Source of the DNA: Sternotherus odoratus
Taxonomy: Eukaryota; Chordata; Testudines; Kinosternidae
NCBI GenBank assembly: GCA_032164245.1
Contig: JAVMKO010000001.1
Span: forward strand, 77,497,892-77,561,891
DNA: 64,000 nucleotides
Reading direction: 5' to 3'
Shown here: piece after piece, positions 22,308 to 34,300 of the stretch
Position numbering within the stretch: the first letter of the stretch is position 1
Layout of the letters: each line of letters begins with the position of its first letter
The notes under the pieces: generated by a model
What the model saw: only the letters and a program-made list of their open reading frames with translations
What the model was told of the DNA's origin: nothing
The model's database searches: none
Program-made: the position numbers and the translations under genes

Positions 22308-25300
22308 CTGTGCAGGAGAAGAAAAACCACTGCAAACCACGCCTTGCATGGCTCTATCCCACCATAAAACGCAACCTTCGCCGGGCTGGCTGAACAGTTC
22401 ACCACGCACGAGTATGACGGGGTGAAATCTTCAGGGAGTTATTTTAAGGCAGCAAGGTGAGGTGGCCCAAGCTGCAGTCTGGCCAGGATTGCAGGGTTAA
22501 CACCTTGATGTCAGGGAAAACACTGACTGGATCTATAACCAGGTTCTCGATTCCAAATGTAACTTGCGTCAGTGTTAGTCACCTCGGCTGTGCACTGTGA
22601 CCTGAGCAAAGACATTTGCTTGCTAAGAGGATTTGGTGGTTTTTTTAAGTAGATGGCTTTTCTTTAGGAGAGCAGCACTTTAACCTGAATTCCCTGCTTC
22701 CTAAGGGTAGCTCAGTAGGGTACTTCATGCCCCTTAAATTCAGCGTAATGATGGTTTTAAAGACGTGTTTTAAGGCTTGCCCTGTGACCCGAAGTCCCCA
22801 GGACTGGTTTCCGTGCTGGAATATAGGAGTCTCCAGGGAGATGCCACCTTCTGCTGGAGTCTGTGTTGGGATCCCAGGCTCTGCTGGGATCTATTTCCCT
22901 GAACCCGAGCCCCACAGGCCCACAAACCCCAGCAGCTCACTGCGGACTTCAGGGAGATCTAACAGATCCTGCAGCCTGCCTCCCACCCCCACCCCTGCAT
23001 GGTTCAGCAAGGTCACCAGCCGGGCACCTCCGTTCCAGACACTAAGCCTTGCCAAATAGAGCCCACAGCACAAACGAATGTTACAGGTCCCTCTCCCAAC
23101 AGGGAGCCTGTTCCCACGCCAACCTTGTTTTCCGCTCTGGAGGGTGCGTCGTCTCAAGCTGTGCTCCAGCAGCTGGTGGGTGCGGGTGGGGCTGGCGCCT
23201 GCCATCAAGCGCACAGTAGCCTCGTGCAGGAACACCTGAGGGGAAGAGAGCAGAAGGCAAGGACGGGCAGCCTCACACTGGGAAGATCCTACGTCCATAC
23301 TGCCGCCACATGGGGCGCAGAGCTCCCCGCTCACAACCAGGGATACTGCTTCCCCTCCCGTCTCGCCTCTGGCGCTCCCTACTGAGTGGTCCCAAAATGG
23401 GGGCAAGAAAGGAGTGAGAAGCAAAGCTGTTACACTGCCAGGGTATAGGAGGGTGTGGAAGGGGCTGGCAGAAGCACGTCAGCCACACAGGAACCGGGCA
23501 GAAAATGGAAGAGGTGTGGCCCCAGTCCTAGATTTCCTTATCCCAGAGAACGGGTCTGATGCACCAGAACAGAGCTGGCCATGAGAACCGGGCCAGTCGG
23601 TGTCACGTTACTGAAATAATTTGGGATCCTATAGATCAGGGGTGGGGAACCTTTTTTCTGCGAAGGGCCATTTGGACCTTTATAATATCATTCTATCATA
23701 ATATCATTCTGTCCTCTTCTGCACTTCGGATTTACAAACTCAAGTGACGAAGCTTCTTGGAAGTGCGGTGCTGTGCAGAGCAGGCTGAAAACAAACACCA
23801 CTTGCTCTGGCACGGAGGGGAAGGCGGATGGGTATGAGAAAAGAGGCAGGACTTTACCTTGCGATAAGCGGGCCTGAAGCCATGGGCCAGTTTGCGCAAG
23901 CTGCCGAGGTCTCGCTGGAAACCGGTCAGCTCAGAGGCTGAGGCATGGTAGGCCTCACCCAGGGCCTGGCTGGAATTCGCCTGCTTCTGCCACAGGGTGG
24001 TGCGGAGCGAGAGCAGCAAGTCACAAGCCAGCAGCTGGATCATCTGCAAGGAGCCCCCCAAGGCAGGAGAGCGAAGGGAAGTAACTCAACAGTTGCCTAC
24101 TGCAGTGTGTCCAGAATTACCCATGGCTGAGAGCAGCAGTGCCCTCTAGCTGCAGGCAGGCAGGAGGACCGACCCACCAGAGCAGAACCACTTTGCTAAA
24201 TGTAATTTTGAAGAGGAATTTACTGCTGCCAAGAGGTGCCCAATCAATGGCTCTGGGGACCAAAGTCCTCTCCTTCATCTCAGAACAGGGACGCTGGGAC
24301 AGGCCCTGCTCAGAAGGACCATTTCTAGAGGGCAAGTGCTGCTGACCCCTTGTTATGGTTCTGCAATGTGCTGCTGGCTCAGCAGGAAGTGGCTGGAGAG
24401 CTCCAGACACACTGCAGACCAGGCACCAAAAATTCCAAACAGCCTCCCGTCACTACCAAGCCGAGCTGGATTCAAACCACCAGCCTCAAGGCAAAAGGCT
24501 CCACATTTGACCAGTCCCCTGGAGTCATCCTCCCCGGAAAGTCAGCTACCCCAAGCCAGGCTGGGGTAACCCGAGACCCTTAAAACCAGGGACTGCAGGA
24601 CGGCATGGCTAAAGCAGAGCAAGTACTTGGTGCGCCCTCCTTCAGCACACCACGGCCTGCTCTGTATTGTTACATTAAACCAGAGAAAGGAAATTTTGAT
24701 GAGCACGTTTGGCTTGATCCGTTAACCAAATCAAAACAAAGTGCCCTCCACAGCCACACAGGGACAGGCAGGCCTGCTTGGAAATGGCGAGGGCAGAGCC
24801 ACCAACCCCACCTCAGAGCTCCATGGTGTCACCCAGGCGACACCACCGTAAACACACACTGGTTACACACCAAGAGGGGGTTCCAAATGGAATCAGCGGC
24901 GCCACTGTCTTCCTTGGTGATCTTCCCATTCAAGCACTGACCAGGCCCCAGCTTACTGAGAGCTACCAAGATCCCCGCCAGAGGTAGAAGGCTACGGGCC
25001 ATTGAGAGCTGTGCCACATGCAGAAAACGGAGGATTTGTCCCTGCCCCAGCTGCCCGAATCCCACCACTTGCTGCTCCCAGGTGGGGGAGGAGGGGGGGT
25101 GCTATCCTAGCCATCCATAGGAGAGCCCACCTGCACTGCAGAAATAGAGAGTGCCTCTGAACTGCACTGCAGGAACATTGCACAAGTACTGCCAGAACAT
25201 GCAATGCAACTACAATGCACTACAGCTGCCCCCCAGGAATAACAGAGCGGGCCAGAGCTCAGCATCCCATAGGTCCTACAGGGAAGCCCAAGCTTTGTGG

Positions 25301-28300
25301 TGCTCTGAAAAGTAAAGATACAAGAGATGCACGATGCAGAGAAATGGCTTAGAACACTCAGACACAGGTCAAAGGATGTCAAGTGCCCCAGGCCAGACCA
25401 GAGTGGATGTCAGCAGTCCCTATTTTACAGAGTTATCAGTGGCCTTCCCCCAGAGCAGACCAGAGATGGGGCTGCTACAGGAACAACTCAATAAGGAGAA
25501 GTGACTAAGGGAACAAGGAAGAGGTGGCAACAGGCAAGATGACACAGCCAAGCACTGAGCTGCAACCATGTGCTCCCAGCATGGCGCTACAACAGGGAGT
25601 CACCTCCACACCCAGCAGGAGGGGAGGGAAGGCTGAAGGAGGAGTCTCTCTCTTCTCCAGTCATAAACATGGGACACTAGGGGGAGAGAAATCTGCTCCG
25701 CTCCAGGCTGGAGAGGAAGTGTGAATACACCTTGAACTCCTCCACACGGGGAGACCAGAGCGCCGTTCCGGCCTAAGTGAAAACCACCTGGTAGTTCCCT
25801 GCACAGGCTAGCAGAGGGCACCTGGGATCCTTACATTGTTGAGGCCAGCGTTAGACACACCACTGCTCATGTTGAGGCTGTTCCACAGGTGGCTGCTGGC
25901 CCTCTCGCAGTGACCAAAGGAGCTCTGCTGCCCATCTGCCTTCCCCGACAGGGAGGCCTGCATGGCTCTGCACACGTGGAAGATCGCTTTCACCAGGGCA
26001 TTCCTGAAAGACAGAGACAGGCCAACACTTTCAAACAGTGCGGTGTCCAGGCCTTTCCAGCAGCGGCTCTAAAGCACCTTCCAGTTCTACTCAAACAGGC
26101 TTTTGGCCTCCAGGGACCTTTACTGAGCCGATCTTAAGTCCTAAGGGAAATGAGTTAATTGGTCTCAGTCTTCTCCCCACCCCACTCGGTTCCGATCACA
26201 AAGGACAACACAGAATCTGACGGAAGAGGACTGCCAATCCGGAGACGCTGCAGACTGGTATAGAAACACGTGTGGCACTGGCAGATCCCAGGGCATGGGG
26301 GGCGCCCATCACAAAGCCTGTGTCTGTACACCTGCTAGTAGCTCTAGGACCACTAAGGGCTTGTCTACACTTACAGCAGGTGCAGCTGGGCTGCTGCAGC
26401 ACTTAGCAAAGACACTATCTACATTGACAGGACAGCTTCTCCCATCGGCGTAGATAATCCACCTCCCTGAGGCATGATAGCTATGTGGACAGGAGAAGCT
26501 CTCCACAGCACTGTCTACACCTGAGCAATGTAGTTATACCAGCGTATGTTTGTACTGTAGACCAAGCCAGAGTTTCTCTCGGGCGCCTATATGCAGCTGG
26601 ACGATGGTGCTGCTGCTTTCCGTGTTATTAGGAAAGGTTTACATGCCTTCCCCCTCCCATAGGACATTAGCCTAGGGAACAGAGAGAAAGGACCCAGAGG
26701 AGGAGAACCTTCACCCATAATTTTTTGTTCAGATAGCCCATACGGGGGGTTAAATCCCCACGGGACTTTCCCCAACCCACTGCCCAGAGATCTGCAACAC
26801 AGGCACTGATCAACATGACTATAAACACTCCTACGTGTTGGACGTTTCCACATCAGGCCATTGCGTCAGCAGGCACTGAAGCAATCTCACAGCACGACAC
26901 TACAACCACCTTCTGAAGCAGCACTAATAGGTTTAGCCTACAGGACAAGTGTCAATGTGTGCTTGCCCCACAGAACATCTGCTTTCAATTGGGCCATTGA
27001 TATATTCATTTCTGGAAAGATATGGCACTTTGAAGACGGTAAAAGGCCCACGCACTCGGACATCTCCAGGGATTTGGGCAAGCGCTCTACTTCTGTGAAA
27101 CGTGACCTCACGCCTGCATCGTCCCCTCTGAGCCAACTGATTGCCATGCCGATCGCCGCTGACCACCATCTGCACACCAAATCAGGGCCTGTGGAAACAG
27201 TAAGACAACACTGCAGCCAGGGAAAGCAAAAAAGCTGAGCCAAGATCAGATACACAGAAGGATAATGCCTGGTATTTCTAGTGCCTTCCAACTTGATGAA
27301 TCCAGAAGAGCTTTAGGGAATGTATGGCTAGAAATTCTTTCACCCAGCACTGAAATGCAGCCGGTCTCTAGGGTGAAATGCTGCAACTTCTCGACAGCAC
27401 ACAGCAATGCTACACAACAGGCTCGGACAAAAAGTAAACACTACTGCACTCACTCAAAACTGCAAGGGGAATTTTAGGCCGTCAGAACATAGTCAGCCTA
27501 GCCAGATTCTCTCCCTTACTCTAATGAAGGGAGCCATGGGATCTTCACATGACAAGCTGTCAAGATCTGTTTTCCCCTCTCATCCAAAGAGCAGCTGCTC
27601 CGGCAGCACATAGAATGCTCACACATTGGTTCCCACCGACTGAGTGGAATTTACTGATTCATCTAACTGCCTTGAAGGTCTCCCATCCAAGACTAGATCC
27701 AACCTTGCTAGCATAAAGGTGTTTGCCTCTACTAGCCTGACCTGTTTCCAGCTTCAGTAACTGTATCATTAACCAATTCTATCCCTAGGGGGGCAAGAGG
27801 CCTTCCCCCTTGTGAGATCAGAGTCCTGCCCACAGTATTTCTGGTTGCACCCCTTTGCCCTGTGTCCATTTGCTCTTTGACAGCTGGGAGTTCTCCAGTA
27901 CAGGAGTGGTCCTGCCGAGTGTTTGGAAAGTGCCTAACACGTTTTGGGCACTGCAGCGATGTAAACAGCCACCACAATCCACTCCATCCACCTAAAGTTA
28001 CCAGTAGAGTTTCTATTCCGTGGAGCTTTCTTCATGCCCTGTCCTGAACTGCTGTGCGTGGAGCGCTGCTTAAGAGCTCTGTCCCACCCCAGAGGGGGCT
28101 GCACGTCAGCAGAGGCTGATTCACCTGTAGTTAGTAAACCCCCCAGATGAAGGGTGCTTCAGAAACTAGGCTATCATTAAGACTCCCCGAGATTTAGAAG
28201 CTTTGAACCATGACACTCACCCAGGGCCGACTTCAGCACCGAACTGCTATTGAAAGGTGGGGTCCCGCTTCCCATCGAGTCCACAAAGGAGTTGACTAAT

Positions 28301-31300
28301 TTCAGGTACTCCAAAGCACTAGAGAATTCGCTGGAAGCAGAGGCAAGACAAAGACATTCACTGGGCAGAGTCAGGCACGAGACGCCCCATTTATAGGGTG
28401 TCACAATATAATCTGGATGAGCTGCATCTATAAGGTCCACTGATCCATGAGGTGAGTGAGTTGGGGGGAAGTAGAAGAGTTCAGGATCTGAGTACTGCTG
28501 CTTTACTACGAGCAGCCTTCCCCCGGCCTGGAAGAATAGGACTGGATCAAGAGGAAGCCCTGCTGGGTATGTCTACACTGCAGCTGGGCGTGTGCTCCCC
28601 ACATGGGTAAACAGACTCATGCTAGCTCGAGCAGTGTGGACAACCAGGGGCTTGGATTCAGGTGGTTAACCTGAGTGTTCACCGGAGCCGCATCCGCCAC
28701 ACTTCTCTTTTTAGTGCACTAGCTCGAGTGACGCTAGCTTGTGTCCGTCTACCCATGCTGAGACACCCCCCCTCCCAGCTGCAGTGCAGATAGACCCATC
28801 CAGGTTGCACTGGGCAGAGGAAGAGGGGTCAGGTTTAGGATTCACCCAGAGCAGTGAATTCAGAGATGTTTGCATTCAGGGTCTGTCTGCACTTCCAGCT
28901 GGGGGCGTTCAGGGGGTTGTTAATGTCCAGCTCGAGGAGACATACCCATGCCAGCTCCGATCGAGTAAGCACAAGGCATGCAAGCGATTTCCTACTCTGA
29001 ACAGGATCCTGACAGACCCAGGAGGCTAGCCCCTCCCCCCACCGCAGCTCCCATTCTGGTTTTAGCAGGCTAGTTCAATCAGCTCCTCACACTGGGAATT
29101 ACTCCTTCCAGCTCCAGTGTAGATGGACCCTCAGTCTCCAGGGGGTAATGTTAGCTAGTGCTTCACTGTCAGCATAATCAGGGCCAGGAGTACACTCAGT
29201 ACTAGCCCCAAGGTCACAACAAACATGCTCTACCTGCTCTGTAAGTCAGTTGATAGGTGGGAAAACACAAACCGTAAAACAGGCTGTTTATTATGGGCAG
29301 GACTAGCTGGAACGAACAGGAGAATTACTGTGTCTAATAAGTGACGTTTATGAGAAAGGCAACATTCGCGCAAACACTTTAATTAGCACTGTAAATTTTG
29401 CAGCTGCTGTCTGGAGGCGGCCAGCCTTCTCCCCAGTATCTGACACCCGCTGACATCAGGTGAGACAGTATCACAAGTCTATTATAGGCTCCTTGCCATG
29501 CGTGGCTTCCAAGACAATCTAAACTACATTGCAGCAAGTCACAAAAGCTATCAAATGTTCTCGACCTTGGCCTAAGACAACAGCACACGTTGTACGTATC
29601 CAGTTCCTGTGTGTGTCTGTCACGGAGAGGATTTTGGGATCCTGTCCATGGAAAATGTATTAGTATTACAAGATACCCCAGCCAATTAGAGCCATAGGGC
29701 TACCTTTTCACAGCAGTCCACGCATGGTGTACAACACCTTGTGACCTTTCCACCACAAGACTGCAGTGAGGTGGATCAAGTTGTCACCCAGGACGATATC
29801 AGTACTTAGATGTACCACCAAAAATGTCAGTAAACCTGCACTATAATAAAAACGACCTTTTCCCTAACTGATCGGGGCGGTGGGGAGAGGAGAAGTGTGG
29901 TGTCCTCTCGGACCTCAGCCCGCTTTTTTTTATTTGGGGGGGGGGGGAAGGAGAGACACGGCACTAAAGAACTTCACAGATTTCTGAGACACAATTAGGA
30001 CTGGTTTAGGACAAGGCATGACCATAGTTCAGTCTCAAACTAGATGTATCTCAGAGTATAAGCAGCAGCTCTTTGCTTTCCCTCCATTTCACTCAGATAG
30101 GGTGACAGAGACCAATGACAAAGACTGCAGCTGAAACCTGCTCTGCCGCTCACACATCTATATATTTTGGTTTGGTTTACACTGCTGGTAAATGCAGCCA
30201 AACATTTTTTATTTCGCTATCAAGATACCGACAAGCAAATGTTAGGCATGGAGCCAGTGCATGTCACCAGGTCTCTCTCCAAGCGTCTGGGCCCAAAACT
30301 GTTACAGCTAAGATTTCTCCTCCAAATTCAAGTGATGTGGGGGTTTGGCAGGTCCTGAGTTCAATTCCAACTGATGACCAGTGGCCCCTACCAGTTACAT
30401 TATGGTGGTAAGTTAGTTGGTTATTGCCCTCAGGGCTCCTAATCTATATATATAAAAGTCAAATGGTGTATGAGTATATGTATGCATGTATGTATTTGCG
30501 CTTACTCCTTCCACACCGTTTGAGCTAGAGACTTGAAATTTGGTACAGTTAGAGGTCTTGGGGTCCTAATCAGGGTAAGAGTCGAAAAATTTTCAAATCT
30601 CACCTCTGACGCCCCCCAGGGGTGAAATTATCTAAAGGCCAATCACATCAGCTGGGAAGCTGCTGTTCTCTGTGACATAGTTATGATGTCATAATACCCC
30701 CTCCAACGGACCCCGCACTCGCTCAGCTCTCTGCCCCCTCCCCACCTCCGACGGACCCGAGTTGGGTTTGGTCAGAGGGTAAGTGAGGTAGGGGTGTTGG
30801 GTTTGGTGGGGGGGTAAGTGAGCCGGGGGTGTTGGGTTTGGTCGGGGGGTGGAAGGTGTCTGGGTGGGTGAGGTGTGGGGTTGGGGTTGGTCAGGGGGTG
30901 TTGGGGTTGGTCTGGGGGGGTGGGAAGGTGTCTGGGTGGGTGAGGGGTGTTGGGTTTGGTGGGGGGGGTGAGGTGGGGATGTTGGGTTTGGGGGAGGTGA
31001 GGTGGGGATGTTGGGTTTGGTTGGGGGAGTGAGGAGGAGGGTCGGAGTTGGTCGGGGGGTGAGGTGTGGGTGTCGGGTTTGTTTGTGGTGGTAGGTAGGG
31101 GGGTCGGGTTTGATTGGGGGGGAAGTGAGGTGGGTGTGTCAGGTTTGGTCTACGGGGGGGGTGAGGTGTGGGTGTTGGTCAGGGGGTGTTGGGGTTGGTA
31201 GGGGGGTGACGTGGGGGTGTTGACTTTGGGTGGGGGGTGAAAATGTGAGTCGGGTTTGGGTCGGGGGGGGTGAGGTGGGGGTGTCGGGTTTGCTCTCTGC

Positions 31301-34300
31301 CCCCTCCCCCCTCCAACGGACCCCGCACTCGCTCAGCTCTCTGCCCCCTCCCCCCCTCCGACTGACCCGAGCAACGCCGGGTATTTTCGCTAGTAAAATT
31401 ATAAATGCAGCCCCTGATGCCTCTGAGTATTGGGTCACCCTCAGCTAGACAGTGATCCCCTAAGCATTGAAACTTACCAGGGCTGCTCCTCCTCCTCCTC
31501 CTCCTGTCCCGGGGTCCCTTTCCTGGCCTGAGGCTTCACGAGGGAATCCACAGCTCTCTCCAACAGATTCTCACAGAACGCCTGGTGAACCTGGGCTATG
31601 GGATCAGCTGGAAAGAAGAGAACAAACGTCTTGCTCTTATTCACAAACTCAAGTACCTCCAGACACAGCAAGACCAGCTGAAGGAGGGAAGACGACTCCT
31701 AGACAGAAACCCTAGGAGCCAGCAAGAGGGATGTTCTTGAGGGACTGGTGCAGGGACCGAAAATCTCCAAAATTCAAAACTTTAGACTTATTCAAAGTGA
31801 CCCTCCAGACCTCTGTTGGTTTGTTCGTTATTAGTGATCTAGCTCTGCACAGCCAGCTAACAAATCCCCATCAGCAATGCCACTTTACCCATGCAGAAGA
31901 ATGGGTAGGATACTGTTCCAAAGAGAAAGGACCAGGGTTTTACCCCTCTTAGTCACTCAGCCCCACACCTTGAGGCAATGTGGCTCTGTGATTGGAGGAC
32001 AAAGGCTGGACTATGTGCAGAAACACAGCACACGCTAGGAAATGAAGGGATTAAACTTGACTTCCTCCGTTGCTAGCAGCTGAGAGGGCAACTGATCTTG
32101 ACTTGGGGTGTGCAGGAATTGGAGAATCTTCTGGGCTCAGTTACTGTAAACTGTCCCAGATAGAGGAGAGAAAAGAATCCCTGTGCAAGATGTTGGGAGG
32201 ACATGCATTTGAGGGTGTCAGACCCACAGTGGCTCTTACCCGGGTTCCTCGGGGCACAGTATAAACTCTCCTTTGTAGCAGATTTCACTGTCCAGCTCCG
32301 CTCCACAAAAAACCTCTGGCCCAGCGGGTGACACAGCCAGCGCAGGGAGTCGGGAATGGCACTCCGCTCTGAGCTACACAGGCTCTGGGCCTTATTTAAG
32401 AAATAACTCTGGGGAGAAAGGAGAATGATGCCAAGAAGAGGGAGAGACATACAGTCATCGTGCATATGGATCCGTGACAGCAAACGCAGGGGCAAGGTTC
32501 ATTACAGGGCAGCTCAAAGTAACTCCAATTCAGTGGAATTGTTGGGCACCACTGAGAGAATCAGGGGCCAGACATAGCAGGGAGAAAAGAGAGGGGTCTA
32601 AACCCCAACAAACAAGCAACTGAATCAGCCGATCGTACAGTATTACTGTACTATAAAAGCAGAGTGCAACATCTTAAGCAGAGCACATCTTTTATGAAAG
32701 CAGGTCACATGGGTGATTAATATCATTATGCAATGCATAGATCAACACCGTATGGGGAATTATGGAAATTCACTGATATGATGCTTTGAAGTCTGTGACT
32801 AAACAAAGGGAGAAACAGGTTTTCTCCCATTCAGGAGGAAAGACAGCTACTTGTTTCCAGTGTAATTTAAGCAGTGTGGAATCAAAACAATGGAAGTCCC
32901 ATTGACATACAAATCAGCAAGGGGATGGAAAGTGCACAGGAAGGGAAGAACAGCAGGAAGCCTTACCGGGTTTTGATAACAGAGGAAATGAACATTGGGG
33001 GAGGAGCTGGGGGGGGGCATTTGAATTATCCATCCCCTGGGGATCAAAGCTCTTGAAAACACAGGTGAGAGACCTGCTTAGGTAAGGATTGTAACTTGCT
33101 GAAGTTAAGTTTTAGTCTTAGAAGTGCATTTTCGTGTGTGAGTGTGAGTGTGAGCGAGAGCGAGAGCTACACGGTAACACTTAAACTTGTGTCCTTTGGT
33201 AAACAAACTTCGATTTACTTTTCCTCTAACACTTTCCAGTGCTCTGACTGAAATAAGTTTGTCAAACCTGAGTTAAATGAATGAGCTGCAGTGTATTGTC
33301 TCGCTAAAGGAGCAACAACCAACTTCTGAGAGTGTTCAGTAAAGGGGGGGGACGTCTCTGGGGAACTTAGGACTTGGGGGTCACTGTTATTGGCAAGGCA
33401 AGGTTTGGCCTGGCAGAGTCCTGAAGAGTCCGCTGGCAGGGCAGACAAGCTGGTGCATCAGGGAGCTGTCACACAGCTTAGCTATAGCAAAGCTCTCGCT
33501 GGCTGAGGCTGAGAGGGGGAACATAGTAACTCTCAGTTCTGGGAACCCCAGCAGATTGTACCAGGGAGACTGTTTTGGAGACATTTGGGACTGGGAAGGT
33601 ACTGGGGTCACGCTGCAAAAAGGAACCGGGTGGTAGAAGACAGGATGTGACCTGCATGTTTGTAGGCTGGCTGCTGTGTCAGGGCTGTGAGCTATGGCAG
33701 CCTAGCACTGAATGCACCCAGAGCTGCAGAGCAGGTGGTGACAACCCCCCACTGGTCTGGGTTGAACCCCAAAGCGTCACAACCACCACCTAACTATACC
33801 CCCTGTGGTGAAACAAAGGAGAAATACTTGTGGCACCTTGAAGACTAACCAGTTTATTTCAGCATAAGCTTTCGTAGGCTATAGCCCACTTCATCAGATG
33901 CACACAGTGGAATGTGGGTTCCATTCTATGCATCCGATGAAGTGGGCGGTAGCCTACGAAAGCTTATGCTGAAATAAATTTGTTAGTCTCCAAGGTGCCA
34001 CAAGTACTTCTCTTTTTACGGATACAGACTAACACGGCTGCTACTCTGAAATCTGTGGCTTAACAGTGACTGGAGATACACAGGCCTTCCATGCTCTGAG
34101 CTCTGCTGGGAGGCGCTGGGAGGAGAACGGTGGAACTCACTCACCGCCAGGAAGCCTAGCTTGCCTCCGCAGCGGGTTTTCAGGCCGACAGCGGCAGTCA
34201 GGTGGATCTCTGCCATCATGCTGGGCGGGATCTTCTCCTCTGCGCACTCAGCCAGATTCACAGCACACAGGGCCATGTGCAAACCTGAGTAGGCGGAACT

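Noticed and set aside
25157..25225. Interpretation as mir-33b
   Set aside because: mir-33b is the SREBF1 intronic paralogue of some mammals; the host here is SREBF2 and the 5p sequence matches miR-33a.
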